This document shows positions 1-9,536 of a stretch of 64,000 nucleotides of DNA, in pieces. Within the stretch, counting starts at the first letter, position 1. Each line of letters begins with the position of its first letter. The stretch comes from Promethearchaeota archaeon (GTDB lineage Archaea > Asgardarchaeota > Lokiarchaeia > Sigyniarchaeales > SOKP01). A model generated the notes under the pieces. The model worked only from the letters and a program-made list of their open reading frames with translations. It searched no databases and was not told where the DNA came from. The stretch covers positions 62,001-126,000 of the forward strand of contig JAUVXW010000003.1 of NCBI GenBank assembly GCA_030603385.1, given 5' to 3'. The position numbers and the translations under genes are program-made.

Positions 1-912
1 GCATTTACTTTAGCTGATGGTATTTCATATGTTGAAGAGGTTCTCGAAAGGGGCATTGATATTGATGATTTTGCTCCAAGATTATCTTTCTTCTTTACCA
101 CTCATAATAATTTTTTTGAGGAGATCGCGAAATTAAGAGCGGCAAGACGATTATGGGCGAGGCTCATGAAGGATCGGTTTAATGCTAAAGATCCTAACTC
201 ATTAAGGTTAAGGTTTCACATCCATACTTCGGGGAGCACATTGACGGCCCAACAACCTCAAATTAATATTATTAGAGCTACTCTTCAATCATTAGCCGCT
301 ATATTAGGAGGGACTCAATCTCTTCATACTTGTGGAGCTGATGAGGCTTTGGCTATCCCTACTGAAGACTCAGCTAGACTTTCATTAAGAACACAACAAG
401 TGCTTGCATATGAAACTGGAGTTACGGATGTTGTTGATCCATTGGGTGGATCTTATTATATTGAACATTTGACCAGTAAATTAGAAGAAAAAGCATTGGA
501 ATATATTGATAAAATAGATAAAATGGGTGGCATGCCTATTGCCATTGAAAATGCTTTTATTCAAAAAGAAATTCTAGATAATGCTTATATGGAACAAAAG
601 CGGATTGATGATGGAAGTAAAAAAGTCGTTGGAGTAAACATATTTTGCACTGATGACGAATATAAAATAGATACCTTCAAATATGATAAGGACTCTGAAA
701 GAAGAATCAAAGAAGCATTAAATAATTTAAAGAAAGACCGAAATGTAAACCTCGTTAAAGAAAAATTAAATCAATTAAAAGAAGTTGCTAATTCTTCTGA
801 AAATATTATGCCGATTATGATTGAGACAGTTAAAACTTACGCTACTGTACAAGAAATTTGTGATGTCCTACGAGATGTATTTGGGGAATATCAGTCTCCT
901 CAGATATTTTAA
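1..912 (+). CDS. Methylmalonyl-CoA mutase large (catalytic) subunit, 5'-truncated by window edge
   Basis: This is the C-terminal part of the catalytic subunit of an adenosylcobalamin-dependent acyl-CoA mutase, which interconverts methylmalonyl-CoA and succinyl-CoA. The frame is open from base 1, so the ATG at 166 in the ORF track is internal. Upstream codons read ADGISYVEEV and FAPRLSFFF, both typical of the TIM-barrel domain. Further on are TSGSTLTAQQP, LGGTQSLHT and DPLGGSYYIE, all strongly conserved in the family. The protein ends shortly after the barrel (SPQIF) with no cobalamin-binding domain, so this is the archaeal arrangement in which the B12-binding subunit is separate; that subunit is not seen here. 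A close relative such as isobutyryl-CoA mutase cannot be excluded because the substrate-contact region lies outside the window. Succinyl-CoA would connect it to the 2-oxoglutarate-type oxidoreductase that follows. Confidence 0.93.
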   Translation, partial: AFTLADGISYVEEVLERGIDIDDFAPRLSFFFTTHNNFFEEIAKLRAARRLWARLMKDRFNAKDPNSLRLRFHIHTSGSTLTAQQPQINIIRATLQSLAAILGGTQSLHTCGADEALAIPTEDSARLSLRTQQVLAYETGVTDVVDPLGGSYYIEHLTSKLEEKALEYIDKIDKMGGMPIAIENAFIQKEILDNAYMEQKRIDDGSKKVVGVNIFCTDDEYKIDTFKYDKDSERRIKEALNNLKKDRNVNLVKEKLNQLKEVANSSENIMPIMIETVKTYATVQEICDVLRDVFGEYQSPQIF

Positions 913-922
913 AACCATAATA

Positions 923-950
923 GTTTTATTATTTTTTGTCTTTTTCTATT
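923..950 (+). terminator. T-rich terminator after the mutase gene
   Basis: Just after the mutase stop codon the + strand has several T runs (attttttgtctttttc). Intrinsic archaeal termination uses U-tracts without needing a hairpin, so this is a plausible stop for the mutase transcript. The site is inferred from composition only. Confidence 0.4.
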
Positions 951-1035
951 TAATTATTTATGTAATGGTTAGTTAACTTACTTATAATTATTAATCATAA
1001 GAAAATTTAAGCTACATCTATTATTAGAGATATCT

Positions 1036-1602
1036 ATGAAATTAAAAATACGATTTTCAGGTCGCGGAGGTCAGGGGATAAAAACACTTGGAAGTGCATT
1101 AGTTCGGGTTGCAATGGTTGCTGATTATTATGCAACACTCACCGTTGACTATACACCATCTGTTAGGGGGGGTCCTATTTTCTGTGATGTTATTTTAGGT
1201 TCTGATCCTATTTCATATCCATTCTGCGATAAAGATGCTGATATTTTTATTGCAATAGATCAAAAAGGATTCGAACGAGCAGCTGAATGTATATATGAAA
1301 AAACTTTTTCTTTTATCGATGAGCATACAATCGCAAACGCCGAAGAAATCATTCAGGAAGGGAAAATTCACCGTGTTCCAATTACAAGACGAGCTGATGA
1401 AAATAAATTACCAAAGAGCGCGAATATTCTCTGTTTAGGATTCCTTTCTAAATATCTTCAAGAAAATGGAAAAATAGATCTAAAAGAAGAATATTATGAC
1501 CAAGTCTTGAATAATATGCCAAAACGGTTTAGAGATGTGAATATTCATAGTTATCAACTTGGTCAAGCTCTTTATCAAGAATTTATAGATAAATCTCAAT
1601 AA
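1036..1602 (+). CDS. korC: 2-oxoacid:ferredoxin oxidoreductase, gamma subunit (KorC-type)
   Basis: Gamma subunit of a CoA-acylating 2-oxoacid:ferredoxin oxidoreductase. The N-terminus IRFSGRGGQGIKTLG is the family signature of the POR gamma domain, and 188 residues is the normal length of a stand-alone gamma subunit. It contains TPSVRGGPIFCDV and DADIFIAIDQ, as in KorC and VorC proteins. It is first in a four-gene set (gamma, ferredoxin, alpha, beta) followed by HdrA, all on the + strand. A 157-base gap to the ferredoxin gene leaves room for a second promoter. The specificity (2-oxoglutarate versus branched-chain 2-oxoacids) is inferred from the KorA-like alpha subunit and the neighbouring mutase, not proven. 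Confidence 0.88.
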   Translation: MKLKIRFSGRGGQGIKTLGSALVRVAMVADYYATLTVDYTPSVRGGPIFCDVILGSDPISYPFCDKDADIFIAIDQKGFERAAECIYEKTFSFIDEHTIANAEEIIQEGKIHRVPITRRADENKLPKSANILCLGFLSKYLQENGKIDLKEEYYDQVLNNMPKRFRDVNIHSYQLGQALYQEFIDKSQ

Positions 1603-1759
1603 GATGTATGTATTAATTCTCAACAGAGCTGTTTATTAAGAATAGTACACTTTTTAATGAGTTGCTTATACTTTTAAAAAGCAAATTTAAAAGAGAACCT
1701 ACTATTTTAAAGCATAAGAGAAAAAAATATAGTCAGAATGTATAATAGAGGTTTAAAAA

Positions 1760-2047
1760 ATGTTAAAATCTAAACGAATACCAATTTTGCCACCTCCTTC
1801 CCCCGAGAAAAAATATGAAATAATAATAGATTCTGAACAATGCGATGGTTGTGAATTATGTTTGTCATTCTGTCCAAAAGAATTAATAGAAATAAGTGAA
1901 GATAAGTTCAATAGTCGCATGCTCCACTATGCGATCGTGGTTAAACCTGAAGAGTGTGCAGGATGCGGACAATGTGAACGGTTATGTCCTACAGTTTCAT
2001 TATATATTTTGGAAACAGATATTAAGGAGGTTGTAAACAATGAGTAA
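1760..2047 (+). CDS. korD: 2-oxoacid:ferredoxin oxidoreductase, ferredoxin (delta) subunit
   Basis: Small 95-residue ferredoxin subunit carrying two [4Fe-4S] motifs: CDGCELCLSFCP at about residue 28 and CAGCGQCERLCP at about residue 69. It takes electrons from the TPP-containing beta subunit of the 2-oxoacid oxidoreductase. A clear Shine-Dalgarno (GAGGT, seven bases before the ATG) sets the start. Its 3' end overlaps the alpha-subunit start by eight bases, so the two are translationally coupled. The gene order gamma-delta-alpha-beta differs from the delta-alpha-beta-gamma order of methanogen KGOR operons. Confidence 0.9.
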   Translation: MLKSKRIPILPPPSPEKKYEIIIDSEQCDGCELCLSFCPKELIEISEDKFNSRMLHYAIVVKPEECAGCGQCERLCPTVSLYILETDIKEVVNNE

Positions 2048-3185
2048 TGCAAACTTCCAAGAAAAAAGAATACTAACTACTGGAAATTCTGCATGTGCAG
2101 AAGGTGCGATTACAGCAGGATGTTTATATTTTGCGGGTTATCCAATCACACCATCCTCAGAAATTGCTGCTTACATGTCAAGACGTCTTCCTCAAGTTAA
2201 TGGAACATTTGTTCAAATGGAAGATGAGCTGGCTTCAATCACAAGTTGTTTTGGAGCTTCTTATGCTGGAAAGAAAGCTATGACTGCAACTTCAGGACCA
2301 GGTCTTTCACTTATGGCTGAAAGTATAGGTTTGGGAATGATGTTAGAAGCACCAGCAGTTATCGTCACAATAATGAGAGGAGGTCCTAGTACAGGACAAC
2401 CTACAAATGCATCTCAATCTGATGTATATCAAACGAGATATGCATCTCATGGAGATTATGAAATAATTGTATTAGCCCCATCTACAGTTCAAGAAATGTA
2501 CGATTTAACCATACAAGCATTTAATTTGTCTGAGAAATATCGTATACCTGTAATTGTCGCTTCAGACGGAATTTTAGGACAAATGATGGAAGTTGTTAAT
2601 ATACATTCAAATATTGAATTGGTAGAGCGTAAAAAACCTCAAGTTCCACCTGAGAAATATAAACCTTTTGAAGCTTTTGATGATGATCTTGTGCCTGGAA
2701 TGGCAATAGCAGGAACGGACTACTCTTTTTATGTTTCAGGTTTAACTCATGATATAGAGGGTAATCCAGAAATGACACCAGAAGCGGCAGAAGTTCTCAT
2801 TACACGGCTTTGTGAAAAAATTAGGAGAGCAAGACCTCAAATTAATGATTGGGAAGAAAAACATTTAGACAATGCTGATATCGTTATCTTAGCCTATGGA
2901 ATTAATGCAAGAGGGGTGCCAGAAGTCGTTGAGCAAGCACGCCAAAAAGGATATAAGGTGGGACTTATCCGATTAAAAAGTCTATGGCCCTTCCCTGATG
3001 AATTAATGGAAAGAATTGGACAAATGGGGGCTTCAAAGGTTATCGTTTGTGAAATGAACAATGGAATGATGATTAGAGAAGTCCAGAGGTTTCGACATTT
3101 GTTTACTGTTTCTGGTATTACAATTCCTACTACTATTCCTTTTAGTCCTAAATTTATTTATGAGAAGTTGATGAAGGAGGTTTAA
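2040..3185 (+). CDS. korA: 2-oxoacid:ferredoxin oxidoreductase, alpha subunit (2-oxoglutarate type)
   Basis: Alpha subunit of the KGOR-type enzyme, which forms acyl-CoA from a 2-oxoacid with reduction of ferredoxin. The pyrimidine-binding domain shows GNSACAEGAITAGC, YPITPSSEIA and ATSGPGLSLMAE. The second half has IVILAYGINARG and LWPFPDE, typical of transketolase domain II. At 381 residues it is a normal KorA without the gamma fusion found in some bacteria. Start: GGAGGT eight bases before ATG, inside the end of the ferredoxin gene. The beta subunit follows after three bases. KorA-like proteins also serve 2-oxoisovalerate oxidoreductases, so the substrate is a best guess. Confidence 0.9.
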   Translation: MSNANFQEKRILTTGNSACAEGAITAGCLYFAGYPITPSSEIAAYMSRRLPQVNGTFVQMEDELASITSCFGASYAGKKAMTATSGPGLSLMAESIGLGMMLEAPAVIVTIMRGGPSTGQPTNASQSDVYQTRYASHGDYEIIVLAPSTVQEMYDLTIQAFNLSEKYRIPVIVASDGILGQMMEVVNIHSNIELVERKKPQVPPEKYKPFEAFDDDLVPGMAIAGTDYSFYVSGLTHDIEGNPEMTPEAAEVLITRLCEKIRRARPQINDWEEKHLDNADIVILAYGINARGVPEVVEQARQKGYKVGLIRLKSLWPFPDELMERIGQMGASKVIVCEMNNGMMIREVQRFRHLFTVSGITIPTTIPFSPKFIYEKLMKEV

Positions 3186-3188
3186 AAT

Positions 3189-4055
3189 ATGAGTCCATCA
3201 GATCAAATATCAATCCCCCCTGAAGCACTTGGTCATCCCTTAAGTGATATGTTAAATTTACACCGATTCATTTTTTGTCCGGGTTGTTTAATTGGAACAG
3301 TAATTACATCAATTACAAGCTGTTTAAAAGAAAGAGGACTCACATCTAAAGATTATGCCATTGTATCTGGCATAGGATGTACTGGTCGATCTAGTGGCTG
3401 TTTTAAAGCACCTGCCTTCCATACTACACATGGGAGAGCTATACCTTTTGCGACGGGTATAAAATTAGCAAATCCTAAATTAAAGGTTATTGTTTTATCG
3501 GGAGATGGAGATCTTTTTGCTATAGGTGGGAATCATTTTATCCATGCTGCTAGAAGAAATATAGAATTAACTGTTCTCTGTGTAAATAACAATATATATG
3601 GCATGACTGGAGGACAAGTAGCCCCTACAAGTCAGATTGGCGACATCACTCAAACAACACCATATGGAAATGTGGAACCTCCCTTCAATTTAGTAAGTCT
3701 AGCAGCTGCGGCAGGAGCGACATATGTCGCTAGATGGCCTGCATATGACACACTTAGATTACAAAAAAGTATTTTTAAATGCATAGACAATCAAGGATTC
3801 AGTTTTATAGAAGTGCTTGTTCCTTGTTTTGTCCAATATGGTTCTAAAAATAAATTAGGTGATGCTGTAGAGATGATAGAATGGTTAAAAAAGCAAATTA
3901 GGATTAAGGTTGATTGTCCCCCTCATCAAGCAACTTTTGATTTCAAGAAAGGGATTGTTATATGCGGGGAATTTGTTGAAGAGGAGCGGGAAGGATTTAG
4001 CAAACAAATAGAGCAAGTTCGAATTAAAGCACAAAATAAGAAAATTATAAGATAA
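3189..4055 (+). CDS. korB: 2-oxoacid:ferredoxin oxidoreductase, beta subunit
   Basis: TPP-binding beta subunit. The domain order is the normal one: CPGC near residue 32, IGCTGRS, the TPP motif GDGDLFAIGG followed by the NN element VCVNNNIYGMTGGQ, and a C-terminal region containing a Cys (VPCFVQYG) in the position of the fourth ligand of the proximal cluster. This standard order is a useful internal contrast to the permuted beta subunit at 13154-14242. Start: GGAGGT seven bases before ATG; it lies three bases after korA and ten bases before hdrA, so one operon is likely. Confidence 0.9.
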   Translation: MSPSDQISIPPEALGHPLSDMLNLHRFIFCPGCLIGTVITSITSCLKERGLTSKDYAIVSGIGCTGRSSGCFKAPAFHTTHGRAIPFATGIKLANPKLKVIVLSGDGDLFAIGGNHFIHAARRNIELTVLCVNNNIYGMTGGQVAPTSQIGDITQTTPYGNVEPPFNLVSLAAAAGATYVARWPAYDTLRLQKSIFKCIDNQGFSFIEVLVPCFVQYGSKNKLGDAVEMIEWLKKQIRIKVDCPPHQATFDFKKGIVICGEFVEEEREGFSKQIEQVRIKAQNKKIIR

Positions 4056-4065
4056 ATTTAAGATA

Positions 4066-6429
4066 GTGAGTGAAAATATGACTGAAAGTGCTGATAAACC
4101 TGGAATCGAACCTAACATTGGGGTTTTCCTATGTAAATGTGGAAAAAATATTGGTGGAACCATTGATATTGATCAATTAGCTAAAGAAATTGAAGGAGAT
4201 GCAAGAGTCAGACTAGTTCAAGTTAATACATATACTTGTTCTGATCCTGGGCAAGTAGAAATCGAAACAGCAATTAAAGAGCAAGGTATAGAGAAGATAG
4301 TTATAGCTGCATGCTCCCCGAGATTGCATGGTCCAACATGGAAAAAGCTTTTAAGACGAGTTGGAATAAATCCTTCGCTAGTAGAAGTAGCTAATATCCG
4401 AGAACAATGTAGTTGGGTACATCTTTCAGAGAAAGAAGAAGCGACTAAAAAAGCTAAAGAAATCCTTGAAATGGCAATCGCTAAAGCTGAGTTATTAGAA
4501 GCAATTGATGACATTATTGTTCCCATTACACGAAGAGTCTTAATCATTGGTGGAGGTGTAGCAGGAATTCAAGCTGCGTTAGATTTAGCTGATGATTATG
4601 AAGTTATTCTTGTTGAAAAAGCACCTACTATTGGAGGAAAGATGGCTCTCATCGATAAAACTTTTCCAACAATGGATTGTTCGATCTGTATTTTAGGTCC
4701 CAAAATGGCTGATGTAGGTAATCATGAAAATATTAATTTAATTTCATGTGCTGAAGTTACAGGTATATCTGGATACATTGGTAATTTTGAGGTTACAATT
4801 AAAAAATACCCCCGTTATGTAGATGAAAACCTCTGTACTGCATGCGGAGATTGCGTCTCAATCTGCCCTGAAAACGTTATTGATGAGTATTCTGGCAACT
4901 TAGGTTGGAGGAAAGCAATATATATCCCATATCCACAAGCAGTACCAGCTAGTTATATAATTGATGAAAAGAGCTGTTTAGGTCTCTCTCCTCTGGCCTG
5001 TGGAAAATGTGTTCCTGAATGCGAAAAAGAAGCTATAAATTATGAGGATTCCGAAAAAATCTTTAATTATAAAGTCGGAACCATTATTATCGCAGTAGGC
5101 TTTGAACTTTTTGATGCCTCTAAACTCCCAGAATATGGATGGGGTAATTATTCTAACGTTATAACAACCTTTGAATTCGAAAGGTTAATAAATGCTGCAG
5201 GACCAACAAATGGAGAACTTATACGTCCAAGTGATCTTAAGAAGCCAAAAAAAGTTGCTTTTATTAATTGTGTAGGATCGCGTGATAAGAGATTTAATCC
5301 ATACTGTTCTAACTTCTGTTGTATGGAAAGTATAAAGAATAGCCTTTTAATTAAAGAACATTGGCCTGATGTTGAGGTTACAATATTCTTTATTGATATT
5401 AGGGCTTTTGGTAAAGGATTTGAAGAACTTTATTCACGGTCAAGAGAAGAGGGTGTTCTATTTATACGTGGGCGTCCTGGTCAGATCAAAGAAAAAACCA
5501 TCACTAATAATCTTATTGTCAATGTTGAAAATATAAACACTGGAACAATCCTCTCTGAAGAATTTGAGTTAGTAGTCCTTTCTATAGGAGTTGAAGGGTC
5601 ATCAGAATCTATCCCCTTTCCTATTGCTAAGGATTCAAATGGATTTTACATTGAAGCACATCCAAAGCTTCGACCAGTAGATACTCCAACTGATGGTATT
5701 TTCATTGCTGGTGGGGCAGAATCACCAAAAGATATTAGAGAAACTGTTACACAAGCTAGTGCTGCAGCAGGACGCTGTAGAAATTTGCTTTCAAAAGAAG
5801 AGTTCCATGTAGAACCTTTATATGCATTTGTGGATACAGATAAGTGTACTAGTTGTGGGACTTGTGAATCTCGTTGTCCTTACGGTGCTATTAGTGTTGA
5901 TCAAGAAAAAAAAACACCTGCACGAATTATTCCCGTGTTATGTAAAGGTTGTGGAACATGTGCAGCAGATTGCCCTACAAATGCTATTACCATGACAAAT
6001 TTTACAGATACCATGATCCTCAGACAAATTGATATAGCTCTTCGTGAAAATGCCTCAGAAAAAGTATTGATTTTTGCTTGTAATTGGTGTTCATATGCTG
6101 GAGCGGATTTAGCTGGAACAAGTCGAATCCAGTATCCAACTAATACGAGAATTGTTAGAACTATGTGTTCAGGACGAGTAAATGTTTCTTTTATTAAACA
6201 CTGTTTTAACCGCGGAGCTGGAGCTGTTATGTTGACTGGATGCCATCCACAAGATTGTCATTATATTTCTGGAAATGATTTTGCCATAAAGCGAGAAAAA
6301 AGAATTAGAAGCTGGATGAAGAAAAATAATATTTCTGATGAGAAATTTGTCATTGAATGGATCTCTGCAGCAGAAGGAAAAAAATTTGCCGATGTAATCT
6401 CGCAAGTAAGTAAAATAGCTTTAAAATAA
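4066..6429 (+). CDS. hdrA: HdrA-type flavoprotein with C-terminal MvhD domain
   Basis: Heterodisulfide-reductase subunit A homologue of 787 residues. Parts in order: an N-terminal HdrA domain (FLCKCGKNIGG, residues about 20-30); an FAD-binding motif VLIIGGGVAGIQ at about 158; an inserted ferredoxin motif CTACGDCVSICP at about 257; the HdrA signature INCVGSRDKRFNPYCSNFCC at about 400; two more [4Fe-4S] motifs (CTSCGTCESRCP, CKGCGTCAADCP) at about 594-640; and an MvhD-like domain from about 665 with FACNWC, CSGR and CHPQDCHY. HdrA enzymes bifurcate or confurcate electrons at FAD, and MvhD passes electrons to HdrA from a partner. HdrB, HdrC and hydrogenase genes are not in the window. The position ten bases after korB suggests it works with ferredoxin from the oxoacid oxidoreductase (inference). 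Start is GTG 4066 or ATG 4078. Confidence 0.9.
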   Translation: MSENMTESADKPGIEPNIGVFLCKCGKNIGGTIDIDQLAKEIEGDARVRLVQVNTYTCSDPGQVEIETAIKEQGIEKIVIAACSPRLHGPTWKKLLRRVGINPSLVEVANIREQCSWVHLSEKEEATKKAKEILEMAIAKAELLEAIDDIIVPITRRVLIIGGGVAGIQAALDLADDYEVILVEKAPTIGGKMALIDKTFPTMDCSICILGPKMADVGNHENINLISCAEVTGISGYIGNFEVTIKKYPRYVDENLCTACGDCVSICPENVIDEYSGNLGWRKAIYIPYPQAVPASYIIDEKSCLGLSPLACGKCVPECEKEAINYEDSEKIFNYKVGTIIIAVGFELFDASKLPEYGWGNYSNVITTFEFERLINAAGPTNGELIRPSDLKKPKKVAFINCVGSRDKRFNPYCSNFCCMESIKNSLLIKEHWPDVEVTIFFIDIRAFGKGFEELYSRSREEGVLFIRGRPGQIKEKTITNNLIVNVENINTGTILSEEFELVVLSIGVEGSSESIPFPIAKDSNGFYIEAHPKLRPVDTPTDGIFIAGGAESPKDIRETVTQASAAAGRCRNLLSKEEFHVEPLYAFVDTDKCTSCGTCESRCPYGAISVDQEKKTPARIIPVLCKGCGTCAADCPTNAITMTNFTDTMILRQIDIALRENASEKVLIFACNWCSYAGADLAGTSRIQYPTNTRIVRTMCSGRVNVSFIKHCFNRGAGAVMLTGCHPQDCHYISGNDFAIKREKRIRSWMKKNNISDEKFVIEWISAAEGKKFADVISQVSKIALK

Positions 6430-6796
6430 ATATTTATTTCTTGAAAAATCTTTGATATTTAATTGAGAACAGCCTTGTTCAGTCATTAAATCGAAAAATG
6501 AACTAGATAATTAATTTTTTAAGATTTTATTCTTTCTGAAATTGTCCATAATAAAATTTAAATGTAATGGGATAACACACCCACCATTTTTTCACTTAAG
6601 TTAAGATTTAAAATGAAAAATTTTAAATAACAAGTCTTCAAATATTTCAATCACCGTAAGCCTTGAAATTTTTTTAAAGTTTCAAGAATTTCTTACCAAT
6701 GTTCTAAATATATCATTCTTTCCACGCGGAAAATAATGAATTTTTAAGAACTAAAAACCAAATATTTACAAAAAAAAAAAATGAGTTGATAAAAAA
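6430..6796. other. Intergenic region before the M6-like protease
   Basis: About 370 bases of very AT-rich sequence between hdrA and the protease gene. It contains no open frame of interest and no recognisable RNA. It probably holds the hdrA terminator and the protease promoter, but no unambiguous TATA box stands out. Confidence 0.5.
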
Positions 6797-8908
6797 ATGA
6801 ATAAAAAACAATTAACCGCATTACTAGTAGTCTTAGTGTTTATAAATGTTGCTAGTGTTGGAACATTTTTAGTATCTGCCACAGCGAGAACAACCGAACT
6901 TCCCGAATACATAGCCGTTGACATTAATAGTGGTTTAGCGGGGAATGTAGCTAAGCCAAAAATAGCATTCAATTCTGGAGAATATAACTCAATAGCACAA
7001 CTCGAATCTACACCTCCAGTAGGAACGTCTGTTTATGACTGGTACTGTGATGCTCTAACAGATTATTCAGGTAATCCTAATATGACTCTTAGAAAAGTTA
7101 TGGGGAATGTTGAAATTTGGACACAAGATGATATGTCTTATCCAGAAGGTGATCCAAGAAATGATGATCCATACAACACTATGATTTCAGATGATATGAT
7201 AAATTATTTAGCCCTCGAATTTAATGAGGTAATTTACCCCACCGATACGGAATTCTTTGGAATACCACTTGATAGATGGGGTAACAATACTATTTTTGAG
7301 GCGTTGGGATGGAATCCTTCAGAATGGGAGTAGATTGAAACTGATAATCCTCAAAGAGTCATATTAAAGATTCTCAACGAGCGCGATGATAATTATTACG
7401 ACTATACTTATCCATATTATGTAGCTGGGTTCTTTGCTGATCTCTATGATGATGTTTATTATGATAGAAATATGATCCATCTTGATTCATGGAGATGGTG
7501 GCAAAGGTTGGGGGATGAAGGGACTCAATGGTTCCCAGAACGACAAGATCTAGTTGTCAATCGTCCGAATTTGTATGATGGAACTACAGCACATGAATAT
7601 CAGCATCTCATTCATCATGACCATAACCCTGATGATGAGCTCTGGATGAACGAAGGTTGTTCTACATTTGCCGAAATACTTTGTGGCTATCCCGTTGATT
7701 GGAGTAGCATTAACAGCTTTTTGGCTACACCTGATAATTCCCTCACTGACTGGGGAGATCAAGGAAATATTAACATCTTAGCTGATTATGGTCAAGTACA
7801 ATTGTTTGCTACTTATTTGAATGACCATTATTCTACCGATATACAATTCCTTTCGGAGTTTATTGGAACAGGCCTTCCTGGAATTGAAGGAATAAATGAA
7901 GCTTTAACTAATCTTGGACACTCAGTACAATTTGAAGATATATTTAAAGATTGGCAACTTGCTAATTTAATCCATTCTGGAGATGGATTATACAATTATA
8001 AAACAATTGATTTCAATGACCCCGAAGCTGGAGAATTGAGAGTTTATGAGCTAAAGGAAAAATGGCTTACAGATTTTCATGGAACCGATTTTGGAAATAC
8101 ATTTTCGATCCTCGGTTATGATACAGGCGTATCTAGAGTTGGCTCATATGGAACGGATTATGTCTTATTAAGCAAATTAAAATGGCAATATGACTCTGAA
8201 TTATTATTTAATGGAGACACTCATGCCTGGACACCACACTGGGATAAGGACGGTACAGCATGGTATTCAAGCAGTTCTGGACCTTTAACAGCATTAGATC
8301 TTTTTTTGGATGTAGACATAACTGGTGATTCAGTTTTAACAATTGATACTATGTATATTATAGAAGAAGGTTGGGATTTTGGTATTATTCAAATATATAA
8401 TGAAAGTTCAGGAGAATGGGTTTCGCTTGAAAATGCTTATACAACTTATGATAACTGGGGTACTACTGACGAAATTCTCGCAAGCCTACCAGGATTAACG
8501 GGTGATAGTGGTGGTTGGATGACAATGAATTTCGCTCTTGCAGGATTTTCGGGACCATCGACTATTCGTTTCCGTTATATGACAGATTGGGCTTATATGG
8601 ATCCTGGATGGTGGATTGATAATGTAAAAATCGATGAAACACCAGTGAATGAAGGTGATTATTGGGACCTATATGATCCACCGGCAACCTCTTTCATAGT
8701 AACAGTGATAAGACTGGATTTCTGGGAAGGAGAATATTATTTCAGCTTAGTTACTGAGATGGTATTGGATGCAAGCAATGACGGCACTATAGATTTAGCA
8801 CCCTTCCTTTCGTCACCTGGACCAAAACTTCGATATCCTGACATCATATTAGCGATTACTCCTCGTGTTGGTATTGCAGACTACTCATTCTCTGTAGCCA
8901 AAACTTAA
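6797..8908 (+). pseudogene. Secreted M6-like (immune inhibitor A-type) zinc metalloprotease with one in-frame TAG
   Basis: The ORF track gives two pieces (6797-7333 and 7472-8908), but they lie in the same frame and the bases between them are open. A single TAG at 7331-7333 interrupts one gene of about 703 codons. The N-terminus is a signal peptide (LTALLVVLVFINVASVGTFL). The zinc motif HEYQHLIHH with the downstream NEGCSTFAE lies after the stop. The C-terminal third (WWIDNVKID, IRFRYMTDWAY) resembles the MAM-like domain of M6 proteases. The sequence after the stop (IETDNPQRV) continues the fold, so a point nonsense mutation, a sequencing error or real readthrough are the options. Other genes here use TAG as an ordinary stop (13152, 15127, 19321, 22480, 53747), and no pyrrolysine genes are visible. 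If unread, only an inactive N-terminal fragment is made. Confidence 0.75.
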
Positions 8909-8939
8909 TGAAATTAATGAAATTTGTAAAACAATTTTA

Positions 8940-8966
8940 AATATTTTTTTTTATTATTTCTTGTTA
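8940..8966 (+). terminator. T-rich terminator after the protease gene
   Basis: A run of nine T followed by attatttcttg lies about 35 bases past the protease stop codon on the coding strand. This is a typical archaeal U-tract terminator, inferred from composition. Confidence 0.45.
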
Positions 8967-9035
8967 TTTTAAACAGAATAGGATAATTAGTATCTTAAAA
9001 AGCAAAAATCAAGAGTAATCACAGTTTATTAATAA

Positions 9036-9536
9036 AAATCTAAATATTTAGAATCTAGACCTCTTCTAGAGGGACGCAGAGCTGCTGAAATTCTATCAAA
9101 ATATTTCAAAGTGAACCTAATAATTGATGCTGCTATTGGAAAATTCGCAAGTCAAATAGATTTTGTGTTAATAGGAGTCGATAGTGTGTTGAGAGATGGG
9201 TCAATAATAAATAAAATTGGGACTTATCCCTTAGCGGTTATAGCGAAATCAAATAAAATTGATGTTTTCGCAGCAGGTGATTCTCATAAATATAATCTAA
9301 GAAGTCATTATGGTCAAGAAGTCATAATTGAAAAAAAGCCAAGTAATGAGATTTATGATAAAGGAGGAATTAGAAATTTAGAAATTCATAATTACTATTT
9401 TGATATTACTCCACCAGACTATATTACTGGTATAATCTCTGATTTAGGAGTACTGAACACACAAAAATTTGTAGAAAAAGTGAAAGAAAGCATACCAATC
9501 GAGTGGTTTAAATATTTTTTAAAAGATAATGGTTAA
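9036..9536 (+). pseudogene. eIF2B-alpha/beta/delta-like protein, C-terminal domain only
   Basis: The frame is open from 9036, just after a TAA. It encodes LLEGRRAAEILS, then IDFVLIGVDSVLRDGS, KIGTYPLAVIAK and FDITPPDYITGI. These are hallmarks of the C-terminal Rossmann-like half of the eIF2B/MtnA/ribose-1,5-bisphosphate isomerase family. The ORF track starts at GTG 9111, which would drop conserved residues (LLEGR) encoded just upstream. No start codon lies between 9036 and 9111, and no N-terminal half is found upstream in any frame. Full-length members are about 300 residues; only about 165 codons remain. It therefore looks like a 5'-truncated remnant, although the frame stays clean to its stop and overlaps the next gene (TAATG). 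A functional short protein from GTG 9111 remains possible. Confidence 0.6.

Noticed and set aside
6797-8908. Genome-wide recoding of TAG as pyrrolysine
   Set aside because: TAG ends porA (13152), the crotonase (15127), the hydrolase (19321), the amidohydrolase (22480) and the binding protein (53747) at natural protein ends, and no pyl genes are seen.
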